64,000 bases of DNA from Ruminococcus sp. AF41-9 (GCF_003477525.1 NZ_QUDO01000016.1:1-64000); one strand, 5' to 3'; numbered from the stretch's first letter, positions 44,294 through 54,645 are shown. Made by a program: numbers and translations. Notes: generated by a model not told the origin, from the sequence alone.

Positions 44294-45157
44294 ATGAAGA
44301 AAAAAATCGCAACAATTCTTACAGCAGCAGTTATCGGAGCAACAGCTTTCACAACAATCGTAAGTGCAGCAAGCGGAGATATCACAGTTGTTTCCCGTGA
44401 AGATGGTTCTGGTACAAGAGGTGCTTTCGTAGAGCTGTTTGGTATCCAGGAAGAACAGGATGGCGAGAAAGTAGATATGACTACTGATGAAGCAAGTGTT
44501 ACAAACAGCACATCTGTTATGATGACTACTGTTGCAGGTGATGAGAATGCGATCGGTTATATTTCACTTGGTTCTCTGGATGATACAGTTAAGGCAGTTA
44601 AGATTGATGGTGTGGAAGCTACTGTAGAGAATGTTTCCAATGATTCTTACAAGATTGCACGTCCATTCAATATCCTTACATCTGATAAAGAGAGTGATGC
44701 AGCAAAGGATTTCGTAAACTATATCATGAGTGCAGACGGACAGCAGATCGTAGAGGACAATGGTTACATTAAAGAAGCAGCAGATGCAGACGCTTATGAA
44801 GCAGCAGACGGTGTTTCCGGTAAGGTTGTTGTAGCTGGTTCTTCTTCTGTAACACCGGTTATGGAGAAACTCGCAGAGGGTTATGAAGCAGTAAACAAAG
44901 ACGTAACAATTGAAGTTCAGCAGAGTGATTCTACAACTGGTGTAAACATGGCAGCAGAGGGAACCTGTGATATCGGTATGGCATCCCGTGAACTGAAAGA
45001 TGATGAAAAAGACCTTGGTCTTACAGCTACAGTGATCGCAAGAGATGGTATCGCAGTAATCGTAAACAAGGACAATGATGTAGATGAACTTACAAGTGAT
45101 CAGGTAAAATCTGTTTACACAGGTGAGACTACAACATGGGAAGACCTTGCTAAATAA
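44294..45157 (+). CDS. pstS: Phosphate-binding protein PstS, circularly permuted
   Basis: The product has 287 residues. A Sec signal peptide (KKKIATILTAAVIGATAF, cleavage near SAA) has no lipobox. The domain order is reversed. The mature protein begins with DITVVSREDGSGTRGAFVELFG and TNSTSVMMTTVAGDENAIGYIS, which form the second half of normal PstS. It ends with the first half: GKVVVAGSSSVTPVMEKLA, GTCDIGMASREL and QVKSVYTGETTTWEDLAK. All phosphate-contact loops (GSSS, SREDGSGTR, NSTS) are present, so binding is expected. It leads pstCAB-phoU and is probably the most expressed gene, since hairpins follow it. Confidence 0.85.
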   Translation: MKKKIATILTAAVIGATAFTTIVSAASGDITVVSREDGSGTRGAFVELFGIQEEQDGEKVDMTTDEASVTNSTSVMMTTVAGDENAIGYISLGSLDDTVKAVKIDGVEATVENVSNDSYKIARPFNILTSDKESDAAKDFVNYIMSADGQQIVEDNGYIKEAADADAYEAADGVSGKVVVAGSSSVTPVMEKLAEGYEAVNKDVTIEVQQSDSTTGVNMAAEGTCDIGMASRELKDDEKDLGLTATVIARDGIAVIVNKDNDVDELTSDQVKSVYTGETTTWEDLAK

Positions 45158-45194
45158 TCCGCAGAACAGAGGATTTCTATCTTATATGGATGGA

Positions 45195-45304
45195 TTCTAT
45201 GAGTGATATGGATACTCATAGACAGAGTTATAGATAGGGAATAGCAGATAAAAAGATAGGTTTCAGAGCAGTTCGCCTGTGGAGGGAAACAATGCAGGCG
45301 GACT
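45195..45304 (+). other. Two mRNA hairpins between pstS and pstC
   Basis: TCTATGAGT pairs with ACTCATAGA (about 45195-45221), and CAGTTCGCCTG (45269-45279) pairs with CAGGCGGACTG (45294-45304). Neither has a T run. They probably protect the pstS message or lower read-through into pstC, giving more binding protein than permease. Confidence 0.55.
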
Positions 45305-45349
45305 GTTTATGTATATTGGTTTTGATACAGGGAAAGAAAGGTGTAATGA

Positions 45350-46207
45350 ATGAACCATTTTAAAGAAAAAGCCATGAAATGTGTGTTTCTGATCGCAGCC
45401 TGTACCTCAGTGCTGGCAGTGTTTCTGATCTGTGCATTTCTGTTTGCAAATGGTATCCCGGCGATCGGGAAGATCGGTCCGCTGAAGTTCCTGCTGGGAA
45501 CGAAATGGAAGCCATCCAATAATATTTTTGGAATCCTTCCAATGATCGTAGCAAGTATTTATGTAACTGCCGGTGCGATCCTGCTGGGTGTGCCGATTGC
45601 GTTATTTACTTCTGTTTTTATGGCGCGTTACTGCCCGAAAAAAATTTACAGACCATTGAAATCCGGAATTGAGCTGATGGCTGGTGTGCCTTCTATTGTA
45701 TATGGTTTCTTTGGACTGGTTCTGATTGTGCCGCTGATCCGTCAGACTTTTGGAGGAACCGGTACAAGTATGCTGGCAGCGTGTGTGCTGCTTGGTATGA
45801 TGATCCTGCCGACGATCATTGGTGTTACGGAATCTGCGATCCGCAGTGTGCCGGAAAGTTATTATGAAGGTTCTCTGGCACTGGGAGCAACGAAGGAAAG
45901 AAGTATTTTCTGTGTCATGCTTCCGGCTGCGAAGTCCGGTATTCTGGCAGCGGTTGTACTGGGAATCGGTCGTGCGATCGGTGAGACGATGGCAGTTGTC
46001 ATGGTTGCAGGAAACCAGCCGAGAATGCCGCAGGGTATCCTGAAGGGTGTCCGTACCATGACCGCAAATATCGTTACAGAGATGGGTTATGCAACAGGTC
46101 TTCACAGAGAGGCTCTGATCGCGACAGCGGTAGTATTGTTTATCTTTATTCTGATCATTAACCTGAGTCTTTCTTTACTGAACAGGAGGGCAGAAAATGC
46201 AAATTGA
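45350..46207 (+). CDS. pstC: Phosphate ABC transporter permease PstC
   Basis: The product has 285 residues and six transmembrane helices. GVPSIVYGFFGLVLIVP (about 104-120) and the EAA-type loop YYEGSLALGATKERSIFCVMLPAAKSGIL (about 172-200) are PstC/PstA features. An ATG at 45346 opens another frame and stops early; the ATG at 45350 gives PstC. It overlaps pstA by 11 bp. Confidence 0.93.
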   Translation: MNHFKEKAMKCVFLIAACTSVLAVFLICAFLFANGIPAIGKIGPLKFLLGTKWKPSNNIFGILPMIVASIYVTAGAILLGVPIALFTSVFMARYCPKKIYRPLKSGIELMAGVPSIVYGFFGLVLIVPLIRQTFGGTGTSMLAACVLLGMMILPTIIGVTESAIRSVPESYYEGSLALGATKERSIFCVMLPAAKSGILAAVVLGIGRAIGETMAVVMVAGNQPRMPQGILKGVRTMTANIVTEMGYATGLHREALIATAVVLFIFILIINLSLSLLNRRAENAN

Positions 46208-47102
46208 TACAGTGGCAAAAATGGATTTGTCAAAAGAAAAAAAGCAGAATGAGTCTTCTTTCTCAGACCAGTTGAAGGCATATGTGAAACATCCGGGTTC
46301 CGGGATTCTGGCACTGCTTACAGTGCTGGGAGCAATTATGACTTTTGCACTGCTGTTCTTCCTGATCGGATATATTCTGGTCAAAGGTGTGCCGTATCTG
46401 TCAACGGATCTGTTCAGTCTGACTTATAATTCAGATAACCTGTCATTGCTTCCATCTTTGATCAATACGTTTATCCTGACAGTGGTTTCTCTGGTGATCG
46501 CGGCACCGCTGGGAATTTTTGCAGCGATTTATCTGGTGGAATATGCGAAAAAAGGAAGCAAACTTGTGAAAGTGATCCGTATCACAGCAGAGACACTTTC
46601 CGGTATTCCTTCTATTGTATATGGTCTGTTTGGTATGCTGTTTTTTGTAACTGCACTGCATTGGGGACTGTCTCTTCTGTCCGGCGCATTTACACTGGTA
46701 ATCATGATCCTGCCTTTGATCATGCGTACAGCGGAGGAAGCGCTGAAATCCGTTCCGGATTCTTACCGTGAGGCAAGTTTTGGTCTGGGCGCAGGAAAAC
46801 TTCGTACGATTTTTACAATTGTTCTTCCATCTGCGGTGCCTGGAATCCTGGCAGGTGTGATTCTTGCCATTGGCCGTGTGATCGGTGAGACTGCAGCGTT
46901 AATTTATACTGCTGGTACAGTTGCAGAGGTACCTCAGAACCTGATGGGTTCCGGACGTACACTGGCACTTCATATGTATGTGCTTTCCGGTGAAGGTCTT
47001 CATATGAATCAGGCATCTGCGACAGCAGTTGTTATTCTGGCATTTGTTCTTGTGATTAATTTCCTGTCCGGAATGGTTGCCAAACGAATTGCGAAAGGAT
47101 AA
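46197..47102 (+). CDS. pstA: Phosphate ABC transporter permease PstA
   Basis: The product has 301 residues. A polar N-terminal extension of about 30 residues precedes six transmembrane helices, with [17 protein letters not shown] (about 138-154) and the EAA loop [30 protein letters not shown]. It forms the channel with PstC. It overlaps pstC and is followed after 2 bp by pstB, so translation is coupled. Confidence 0.93.
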   Translation: MQIDTVAKMDLSKEKKQNESSFSDQLKAYVKHPGSGILALLTVLGAIMTFALLFFLIGYILVKGVPYLSTDLFSLTYNSDNLSLLPSLINTFILTVVSLVIAAPLGIFAAIYLVEYAKKGSKLVKVIRITAETLSGIPSIVYGLFGMLFFVTALHWGLSLLSGAFTLVIMILPLIMRTAEEALKSVPDSYREASFGLGAGKLRTIFTIVLPSAVPGILAGVILAIGRVIGETAALIYTAGTVAEVPQNLMGSGRTLALHMYVLSGEGLHMNQASATAVVILAFVLVINFLSGMVAKRIAKG

Positions 47103-47104
47103 GA

Positions 47105-47866
47105 ATGAGCGAAATGAATGCAAAAATAATTGTTGAAAATATGAATTTACATTATGGAAAATTCCATGCACTGAAGAATATCAACATGGAGATTCCGGAG
47201 AAAGAGATCACAGCTTTTATCGGACCGAGTGGTTGTGGTAAGTCTACATTGCTGAAATCTTTGAACAGAATGAATGACCTGGTGGAAGGCTGTGTGATCA
47301 CCGGTAAGGTGGCTCTGGACGGTGAGGATATTTATGGAGATATGGATGTAAACCTGCTGAGAAAAAGAGTGGGTATGGTGTTCCAGAAACCAAATCCGTT
47401 TCCTATGAGTATCTATGATAATATTGCATATGGACCGAGAACTCATGGCATTCGTTCAAAGGCAAAACTTGATGATATCGTGGAAAAATCTCTCAGGGAT
47501 GCAGCTATCTGGGATGAAGTAAAGGATCGTCTGAAAAAAAGTGCGCTGGGTATGTCCGGCGGACAGCAGCAGAGACTTTGCATTGCCAGAGCTCTGGCAG
47601 TTCAGCCGGAAGTGCTTCTGATGGATGAGCCGACATCTGCTCTTGACCCTATCTCAACTTCCAAGATCGAGGAGCTGGCGATGGAGTTAAAGAAGAATTA
47701 CACGATCGTAATGGTAACTCATAATATGCAGCAGGCAACCCGAATTTCTGATAAGACAGCGTTCTTTTTACTGGGCGAGGTTATTGAATTTGCGGATACA
47801 GATAAGCTGTTCTCCATGCCTGCTGATAAGCGTACAGAGGACTATATTACAGGAAGGTTTGGTTGA
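47105..47866 (+). CDS. pstB: Phosphate ABC transporter ATPase PstB
   Basis: The product has 253 residues. Walker [20 protein letters not shown] (about 40-58), the Q-loop in [24 protein letters not shown] signature [18 protein letters not shown] (about 149-166), Walker [14 protein letters not shown] and the switch His in VTHNMQQA are all complete. The NRMNDL and KPNPFP stretches are specific to PstB. It powers phosphate import. Confidence 0.96.
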   Translation: MSEMNAKIIVENMNLHYGKFHALKNINMEIPEKEITAFIGPSGCGKSTLLKSLNRMNDLVEGCVITGKVALDGEDIYGDMDVNLLRKRVGMVFQKPNPFPMSIYDNIAYGPRTHGIRSKAKLDDIVEKSLRDAAIWDEVKDRLKKSALGMSGGQQQRLCIARALAVQPEVLLMDEPTSALDPISTSKIEELAMELKKNYTIVMVTHNMQQATRISDKTAFFLLGEVIEFADTDKLFSMPADKRTEDYITGRFG

Positions 47867-47868
47867 TT

Positions 47869-48540
47869 ATGTCTAAGTATTTTGAGCGGCAGCTTGAAGA
47901 ACTGCATGTTCAGCTTATTACGCTGGGCAGTTACTGTGAAAAGGCGATTTCTTTTTCTGCGAAGGCGATCCAGAATGTGCAGAATGAAGAGATTGCGCGT
48001 CAGGTGTTTGAGACGGACCGGGATATTGATGCGAAGGAGAGAGAGATTGAGAATCTGTGTCTGAGTCTTTTGCTTCATCAGCATCCGGTGGCAAGGGATC
48101 TGAGAGAGATTTCGGCTGCACTGAAGATGGTTTCTGATATGGAGCGTATCGGGGATCAGGCGGCGGATATTGCGGATCTGTCTTTGTATATTGCGAAGAA
48201 TACCAGTGCGATTCCGGATACGATCACGAAGATGGCAGAGGATACGGTGAGCATGGTGACGGAGAGTGTGGATGCTTTTGTAAAGAGTGATCTGGAGTTG
48301 TGCAGAAATGTCATCAGCAGGGATGATGGCGTGGATGATGCGTTTAATGAGATTAAGGAGAAACTGGCTGATATGATCTATGGTGGAAAGCTGGATGCCA
48401 AGACCGGGCTGGATCTTCTTATGACTGCCAAGTATTTTGAGCGTATCGGGGATCATGCGGTGAATATTGCGGAGTGGGTGGAATTTTCTATCACAGGTCA
48501 GCACAGGAATAATGAGCATCAGGATTATGTGAACAATTAA
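47869..48540 (+). CDS. phoU: Phosphate signalling regulator PhoU
   Basis: The product has 223 residues and two tandem three-helix PhoU repeats, each with the metal-binding motif: SDMERIGDQAADIADL (about 87-102) and KYFERIGDHAVNIAEW (about 188-203). It couples the Pst transporter to PhoR and damps signalling at high phosphate. AGGAAGG lies upstream; the ATG at 47869 is taken, but a TTG six bases earlier overlaps the pstB stop. Confidence 0.92.
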   Translation: MSKYFERQLEELHVQLITLGSYCEKAISFSAKAIQNVQNEEIARQVFETDRDIDAKEREIENLCLSLLLHQHPVARDLREISAALKMVSDMERIGDQAADIADLSLYIAKNTSAIPDTITKMAEDTVSMVTESVDAFVKSDLELCRNVISRDDGVDDAFNEIKEKLADMIYGGKLDAKTGLDLLMTAKYFERIGDHAVNIAEWVEFSITGQHRNNEHQDYVNN

Positions 48541-48553
48541 ACTGAATTGAAGG

Positions 48554-48627
48554 AAGTTCCCTGGCGGAATGCAAAGAGCAGGCGGCAGGGACTTTTGGTA
48601 TCCGCAGGCGGGAAGCGTTTGCGGATA
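48554..48627 (+). terminator. Terminator and second hairpin between phoU and phoR
   Basis: AAGTTCCCTG (48554-48563) pairs with CAGGGACTTTT (48586-48596). A second hairpin, TATCCGCA/TGCGGATA (48599-48627), follows. phoR is thus partly uncoupled from the pst operon. Confidence 0.6.
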
Positions 48628-48672
48628 TTTGAGTATATAAAAATATTTTTGAGAGGATGAAGGACAGGGAAG

Positions 48673-50340
48673 ATGACAAAGAAGATTTTTAAATCAACAA
48701 TGCTGGTGTGTGCAGTGGTTCTGGCTGTGGGACTGGTGTTTGTGCTGGGAGTTCTTTACCGGAATTTTGGCGGACAGATGCAGGAGGAACTGGAAAAGGA
48801 AGCTGCTTATCTGGAGTATGGTGTGGAGCATCAGGGAGCCTCTTATCTGGAGAATGTTACGGATAAGGGATCGAGGATTACTTATATTGATCAGGATGGA
48901 ACGATATTGTATGACAGTGAGGCGGATGCTTCTGAGATGGAAAATCATGGAGACAGGGTGGAGTTTCAGAAGGCTGAGAAGTATGGTGCAGGGGAGTCTT
49001 CGAGGTATTCGGATACGCTTTCTGTGAAGACGATTTATTATGCAGTGAGGCTGGCAGATGGAAAGGTTCTGCGTGTTTCGGGAACGCAGGATACGGTGAT
49101 TGCGCTGGTTGGGAAACTGGTGCTGCCGTTGTGCTGGGTTCTGTTTCTGATGTTGATTTTTTCGGGGGTGATGGCGTCTGCGATTTCGAAGAAGATTATG
49201 AAGCCGGTGAATGAGATTGATCTGGAACATCCGGAGGAAAATCAGGTTTATGAGGAACTTTCGCCGTTGTTAAGTAAGATTCACAGGCAGAACAGGGAGA
49301 TTCAGCAGCAGTTGGAGCTGGCGAAGCAGCAGCAGGAGGAATTTGCACTTATTACAGAAAATATGCAGGAGGGGCTGATCGTGATCGATAAATATACGAT
49401 GATCCTGTCTGCAAATTCGAGTGCATGGAATCTGTTTCATGTGGATAAGGTGTGTCAGGGAGAAAGCGTTTACTGTCTGGACAGGGCGGAGGATTTCAGA
49501 CATGCGATTGAACATGTTCTCAGCGGAGAGCATGCGGAGCTTGTGCTGAAGTTGAATGGAAATGATATTCAGTTGATTGCCAATCCTGTGGTACGGGGAG
49601 CGAAGACTGAGGGTGCGGTTATATTGCTTGTGGATGTGACGGAGAAGCTGGAGAGGGAAAATTTACGGAGGGAGTTTTCTGCAAATGTTTCGCATGAGCT
49701 GAAAACGCCGCTGACTTCGATTTCGGGGTTTGCGGAGATTATTCAGGGCGGTTTTGTGAAGGCAGAGGATATTCCGAAGTTTGCGGGGCGTATTTATAAG
49801 GAGTCGCAGAGGCTGCTGCAACTGGTGGAGGATGTGATCCAGATTTCGCAGCTTGATGAGGAGAAGATGCCTTATGTCTGGGAGCCTGTGGATGTTTATC
49901 AGGTTTGTAAGGGGGCTTTTGATGGATTGAAGGAGAAGGCACAGAAGATGAATGTGCATCTTTATATCTGTGGGGAGTCGATGAAGATGGAGGCGATTCG
50001 GACGCTTCTGGAAGAGGCTGTTTATAATGTGTGTGATAATGCAATCAAGTATAACCGGAATGATGGCAGTGTGAGTGTTTTTCTGACACAGACTGCGCAG
50101 GAGATTCAGATTGTGGTGAAGGATACGGGAATTGGGATTCCGCGGGTGGATCAGGATCGTGTCTTTGAGAGGTTTTACAGGGTTGATAAGAGTCATTCCA
50201 AGGAGATTGGAGGGACTGGGCTGGGGCTTTCGATTGTGAAGCATGCGGTCAGTACTTTGAAGGGGAGTGTTGTTCTTCGGAGTGAAGAAGGGATTGGGAC
50301 GGAGATTACCTTGAGGTTTCCGAAGGTGCATAAAGAATAG
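48673..50340 (+). CDS. phoR: Phosphate sensor histidine kinase PhoR-like
   Basis: The product has 555 residues. A transmembrane helix at about 10-28, an extracytoplasmic loop of 110 residues and a second helix near 147-172 are followed by a HAMP-like linker and coiled coil, a PAS domain (about 225-325), HisKA with His341 (NVSHELKTPLTSISGFAEI) and HATPase (VKDTGIGIPRVDQDRVFERFYRVDK, then GTGLGLSIVKH). The architecture and position after phoU identify PhoR. The usual partner gene phoP/phoB is not in the window. Codon use is noticeably richer in G-ending codons (GAG, AAG, GGG) than in pstCAB. Confidence 0.85.
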   Translation: MTKKIFKSTMLVCAVVLAVGLVFVLGVLYRNFGGQMQEELEKEAAYLEYGVEHQGASYLENVTDKGSRITYIDQDGTILYDSEADASEMENHGDRVEFQKAEKYGAGESSRYSDTLSVKTIYYAVRLADGKVLRVSGTQDTVIALVGKLVLPLCWVLFLMLIFSGVMASAISKKIMKPVNEIDLEHPEENQVYEELSPLLSKIHRQNREIQQQLELAKQQQEEFALITENMQEGLIVIDKYTMILSANSSAWNLFHVDKVCQGESVYCLDRAEDFRHAIEHVLSGEHAELVLKLNGNDIQLIANPVVRGAKTEGAVILLVDVTEKLERENLRREFSANVSHELKTPLTSISGFAEIIQGGFVKAEDIPKFAGRIYKESQRLLQLVEDVIQISQLDEEKMPYVWEPVDVYQVCKGAFDGLKEKAQKMNVHLYICGESMKMEAIRTLLEEAVYNVCDNAIKYNRNDGSVSVFLTQTAQEIQIVVKDTGIGIPRVDQDRVFERFYRVDKSHSKEIGGTGLGLSIVKHAVSTLKGSVVLRSEEGIGTEITLRFPKVHKE

Positions 50341-50406
50341 GTTTTATTTTGACGTAAAGGAAAAAAGAAAAAAAGAAAAAGAGAAGAGAAAAGAGGACAG
50401 GAGGGA

Positions 50407-50624
50407 CGCACAAAGCAGCCTCTATCTACGGGTTCAGATTCCGGGGCTAAGGAACTCTAAGGCTTGGGAAATCCGCTAAACCCATGAAAAAAAACGCAAA
50501 ACTCGCTCCGTTGCAAACTTCGCTCAGACAAGTTGCTGTTTTTTTCATAACGCGGATTCCCCAAACCTAAGACTTCCTAAGCCCCTCCAAATTCACCCGT
50601 AGAGAGAGGCTGCTTTGCGCTGTG
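50407..50624. repeat. Repeat C: 218-bp giant hairpin
   Basis: The left arm, CAAAGCAGCCTCTATCTACGG and on to AAATCCGC, is matched by the reverse complement of the right arm, GCGGATT to CCGTAGAGAGAGGCTGCTTTG. Each arm is about 75-85 bp with scattered mismatches. The loop contains smaller palindromes such as TTGC...GCAA. No reading frame makes sense. It lies between phoR and Repeat B. A MITE, a decayed IS with merged ends, or a double-stranded RNA gene are options. Confidence 0.8.
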
Positions 50625-50662
50625 TATTGGAAGGGAACTTGTCTATATGATTGGAAGCTGTT

Positions 50663-50823
50663 TAACCAAATCAAGTAAGTCCCCTGCTTCAATTGCGAAA
50701 AGCAATAAGCAGTGGGTGGGGACTTGCTTGTATCAGGAGGCGTGCAAGCGCCTTCTGATAAACTGCGGAGCAGTTATTTGGTTATGAGCAAGTAGCGAAG
50801 CGGATTGCGAATATCCGCTTGAC
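50663..50823 (+). repeat. Repeat B, full copy 3
   Basis: The closing stem is AACCAAAT (50664-50671) with ATTTGGTT (50776-50783), and the third hairpin is GGCGT/GCGCC, as in copy 2. Stem loop 1 matches copy 1 exactly. The element ends with CGCTTGACA. From here to 51015 I see no other clear signal. Confidence 0.85.
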
Positions 50824-51015
50824 AGGGGAACTTCTGTTATTATGGGGGATTATTTTCCTGTAAATATTTAGTGTTTTCAGTGTAAAATTTTTCTGATAAG
50901 ATGATGATAGAAAGAAAGCATTGAAGAAGGCGTCCAGAGATATTGTTACATGGCAATGGTGGTTCTGAAAAGTAATAAATATGGGGACGTTTTTCTGTAA
51001 AGGAAAGGATAAAAC

Positions 51016-53780
51016 ATGAATAGTTATAAGCTGGATTTGGAGAAGTATGCTGCGCTGGCGAGACAGACGGCGGCAGAGGGTTGTGTATTGCTGGAGAATG
51101 AGGAGCAGGTGCTTCCGTTGAGAGAGGGAGAGCGTGTGGCTGTCTTTGGCCGTATGGCTTTTCATTATTATAAGAGTGGTCTGGGCTCCGGTGGTCTGGT
51201 GAATACCAGGTATGTTGTGGGAATTCTGGATGCGCTGAAAGAGTGTGAGACTGTTCATCTGGATGAGAAGCTGATGGGGATTTATGAGGACTGGATTCAG
51301 GAGAATCCTTATGATGAAGGCCAGGGCTGGGGGCGTGTGCCGTGGTGCCAGAAGGAGATGGAAGTTACGGAGGAGATGCTGGACTGTGCTCGTGATAATG
51401 ATGTGTCTTTGATCATTATTGGAAGAACTGCGGGGGAGGATCAGGATAATAAGGCCGAGGCTGGAAGTTATTGTCTGACGGAGGCTGAGGAGGATATGAT
51501 CCGCAGAGTGTGTGAAGTGAGCAGGCGTACGGTTGTGCTTCTGAATGTAGGTAATGTGATTGATATGAGCTGGGTGAAGAAGTATCATCCGCAGGCGGTT
51601 CTGTATGTATGGCAGGGTGGTCAGGAAGGCGGCAGTGGTGTGGCTGATGTTCTGACCGGCAAGGTTTGTGCGTGTGGTAAACTGACAGATACGATCGCAG
51701 AGAGGATTGAGGATTATCCGTCTACGGAGAATTTTGGTGATCCGTTTAAGAATTATTATAAAGAAGATATTTATGTAGGTTATCGCTATTTTGAGACTTT
51801 TGCGAGGTATAAGGTGCTTTATCCGTTTGGATATGGTTTATCTTATACTGATTTTGAGACGAAAGCGGAGATTATGAAGAATACGGAGGATGAACTTTCG
51901 GTAGCTGCGACGGTTACCAACACAGGTGATGTGAAGGGGAAAGAGGTTGTTCAGGTTTATGTGAAAGTGCCGCAGGGGAAACTTGGAAATCCGGCGAGAA
52001 AGCTGATCGGGTTTGCGAAGACAGGGGAATTGAATCCTGGTGAGAAGGAGGAAGTTGTTATCGTTGTTCCGAAGTATGATATGGCTTCTTATGATGACAG
52101 TGGTGTGACTGGTCATAAATCCTGTTATGTTCTGGAAGAGGGAACTTATGAGATTTTTGTGGGCAGTGATGTGAGAAGTGCGAAGGCTGTGGGTACTTAT
52201 GAGGAGGAGTTTCGTGTACTGGAACAGCTGCAGGAGGCGTATGCTCCGGTTGAGAAGTTCCGGAGGGTGAAGGCGGTTTTGATGCCGGATAGTACTTATC
52301 AGGCGGTGACGGAGGAGGTGCCGGTGCGTACTGTAGATCCGCAGAAGCGAAGGAAAGAGAAGATGCCGGAGACTCTGGAGTATACTGGAGATAAAGGCTA
52401 TAAGCTTGTGGATGTATTGGATAAAAAGGTTTCTCTGGAGGAGTTTGTGGCTCAGATTGGAGAGAAAGATCTGATTGCCATGTTCCGTGGAGAGGGTATG
52501 TGCAGTCCGAGGTTACGGCGGGAACTGCGGCAGCGTTTGGCGGTATCACGGATTCTTTGAAGGAGCTGGGTGTTCCGGTTGGCTGTTGTGCGGATGGTCC
52601 GTCCGGGATTCGTATGGACTGTGGAACGAAGGCGTTTTCTCTGCCGAATGGGACATTGCTGGGCTGTACTTTTAATACGGAACTGGTGGGGAATCTGTAT
52701 GAGATGACGGGGAAGGAACTTCGGCTGAATAAGATTGATTCTCTTCTTGGACCTGGTATGAATATTCACAGGAATCCGTTGAATGGGCGTAATTTTGAGT
52801 ATATTTCTGAGGACCCGCTTCTGACCGGAAGGATCTGTGCGGCGCAGGTGAAGGCGATGGCGAGATCTGGAATTGGAAGTACGATCAAGCATTTTTGCGG
52901 AAATAATCAGGAAGTGGGAAGAAGTACTTCGGATTCTGTGATGTCTGAGAGATGTCTGCGTGAGATTTATCTGAAGGGATTTGAGATTGCTGTGAAAGAG
53001 GGCGGTGCGCGTTCTGTGATGACTACTTATGGAAGCGTGAACGGACTCTGGACTGCGGGAAGTTATGATCTTTGCACCACTATTTTGAGGAATGAGTGGG
53101 GATTTGACGGGATTGTGATGACTGACTGGTGGGCGAAGGCAAACTATGAAGGTCATCAGGCAGAAGTGCCTGTGAAGGCTCCGATGGTGGCTGCTCAGAA
53201 TGATATTTATATGGTAGTAAATGATGCGAAGGTGAATCCGGAGAAGGATGATGTGGAGGAGATGCTTCATGCGGGAAAACTGACCGTGGGTGAGCTGCAG
53301 AGAAATGCGGAGAATATTCTGGGATTTCTGCTGAAGAGTCCGTCGATTCTGTTGCTGACAGGCAGGATCTGTGAGGAAGAGCTGGAGGCTATGAATACGA
53401 AGGAAGAGGATGATGTGGATGCGGGAAATCTGGTGAATCTGATCAGTGATCCGGATACACAGGAGATTGTGATCGATGGTTCACTTTTGCATCCGGTTAA
53501 GGGGAATGCGGATGTGCTGGCAGTTTCCAGATGTTATGAGGGGGATTTTGAAATGAAGTTTGTTTTGAAGTCTGATCTTGGGGAACTGGCGCAGCTTCCT
53601 GTTTCTGTATTTTTGGATAATATTCATAAGATGACGGTTTCTGTGCAGGGTACCAATGGAAAATGGGTGGAAGAAACACGTATTCTGAATATGGGATTTG
53701 GACATAATCATTATATTAAACTGTACTACGGTGCGGATAATCTGGAAATTAAGGAAATTGTGCTGACACCGAAGAGGTAA
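51016..53780 (+). pseudogene. Domain-permuted GH3 beta-glucosidase with one frameshift
   Basis: Two overlapping frames join into one protein of about 920 residues. The domain order is reversed relative to most GH3 enzymes. The C-terminal alpha/beta sandwich comes first (VAVFGRMAFHYYKSGLGSGG, about 41-60), then the fibronectin-like domain (about 290-400), then the TIM barrel (ADGPSGIRMD, KHFCGNNQE, nucleophile Asp in GIVMTDWWAK). Such order is known from ruminal Clostridia beta-glucosidases. At about 52508 the frame shifts by one base: GEGMCSP continues as VTAGTAAAFGG in the next frame, and one extra A (GAAGG for GAGG) restores it. No signal peptide, so cytoplasmic. Probably intact if the shift is a base-calling error. 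Confidence 0.8.
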
Positions 53781-53934
53781 GACCAATTTCAGAGATGCTT
53801 GCAAAATTATTTTCTTTATGGCATAATTGTAAAAATACAGGTGACTGTAAAGGTACGGAACAGTTACGAAATATGTAAGAAACAGAGTGAATGTAACAGA
53901 AATATAATGTAAAGTGTGATGAGGAAAAGAGATT

Positions 53935-54489
53935 ATGTCAGGATTTACAAAGGAAATAATTGCGAGGACATTTACTGAGCTGTTGGATGAGAAACCTATG
54001 TCCAAGATTACCGTGAAGGATATTGTGGAGCACTGTGGGGTAAACAGGAATACTTTTTATTATCATTTCAGAGATATTCCGGATGTGGTTGAGTTTATCC
54101 TGAAGAAGAAATGGGATGAGATTCTCGAAGCTCCGCAGGAGAGGACTTCTATAACGGAATGTGTGGAAGAGATGGCTGCGCTGATCAGAGAAAACAGGAA
54201 GATCATGCTGAATGTTTACCGGTCAGTAAAGCGGGATACGTTTCTTATTTACCTGAATGATGTTGCTTCCTATATTGTTACGGAATATTTCAATAAGAAT
54301 GTACATAAATTTCATTTGAATGAGAAAGAGATTCAGATGCTTATCAAGTATTATAAATGTATTTTCGTGGGAATCCTGATGGAGTGGCTGGATCATGGAC
54401 TGGATTATGATCTGGCGGCGGAGATGCGGCAGGTATCTGAATTGCTGGAAAACCATCCGGAGTTACATGCGATTATGAACAGGCCGTAA
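53935..54489 (+). CDS. TetR/AcrR family regulator
   Basis: The product has 184 residues. The N-terminal TetR helix-turn-helix reads KITVKDIVEHCGVNRNTFYYHF (about 24-45); the all-helical C-terminal domain (about 60-175) resembles the DhaS/TetR_C_33 type with FVGILMEWLDHG. It lies 154 bp after the GH3 gene in the same direction and is more likely independent, because a TATAAT box occurs near 53902. Targets unknown; the next gene (DUF308) is a candidate. Confidence 0.85.
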   Translation: MSGFTKEIIARTFTELLDEKPMSKITVKDIVEHCGVNRNTFYYHFRDIPDVVEFILKKKWDEILEAPQERTSITECVEEMAALIRENRKIMLNVYRSVKRDTFLIYLNDVASYIVTEYFNKNVHKFHLNEKEIQMLIKYYKCIFVGILMEWLDHGLDYDLAAEMRQVSELLENHPELHAIMNRP

Positions 54490-54523
54490 GATATCTGTTT
54501 TGATAAATAGTTGTACAAAGTTG

Positions 54524-54559
54524 AGCTCATGTCTGATTTTTGGACATGGGCTTTTTTTT
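54524..54559 (+). terminator. Terminator of the tetR-type gene
   Basis: AGCTCATGTC (54524-54533) pairs with GACATGGGCT (54543-54552), followed by eight T. Confidence 0.85.
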
Positions 54560-54645
54560 GTCTATTTATTGTTAAAAATATCACAGGTATAATACAGGCA
54601 TAAAAGAGGTAAGGATAATCATTATCAGGAAGGAGGAGAGGTAGG

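Noticed and set aside
49663..50331. Long minus-strand frames opposite phoR and GH3
   Set aside because: They arise from the G-ending codon bias of the sense genes and have His/Pro-rich, implausible sequences.
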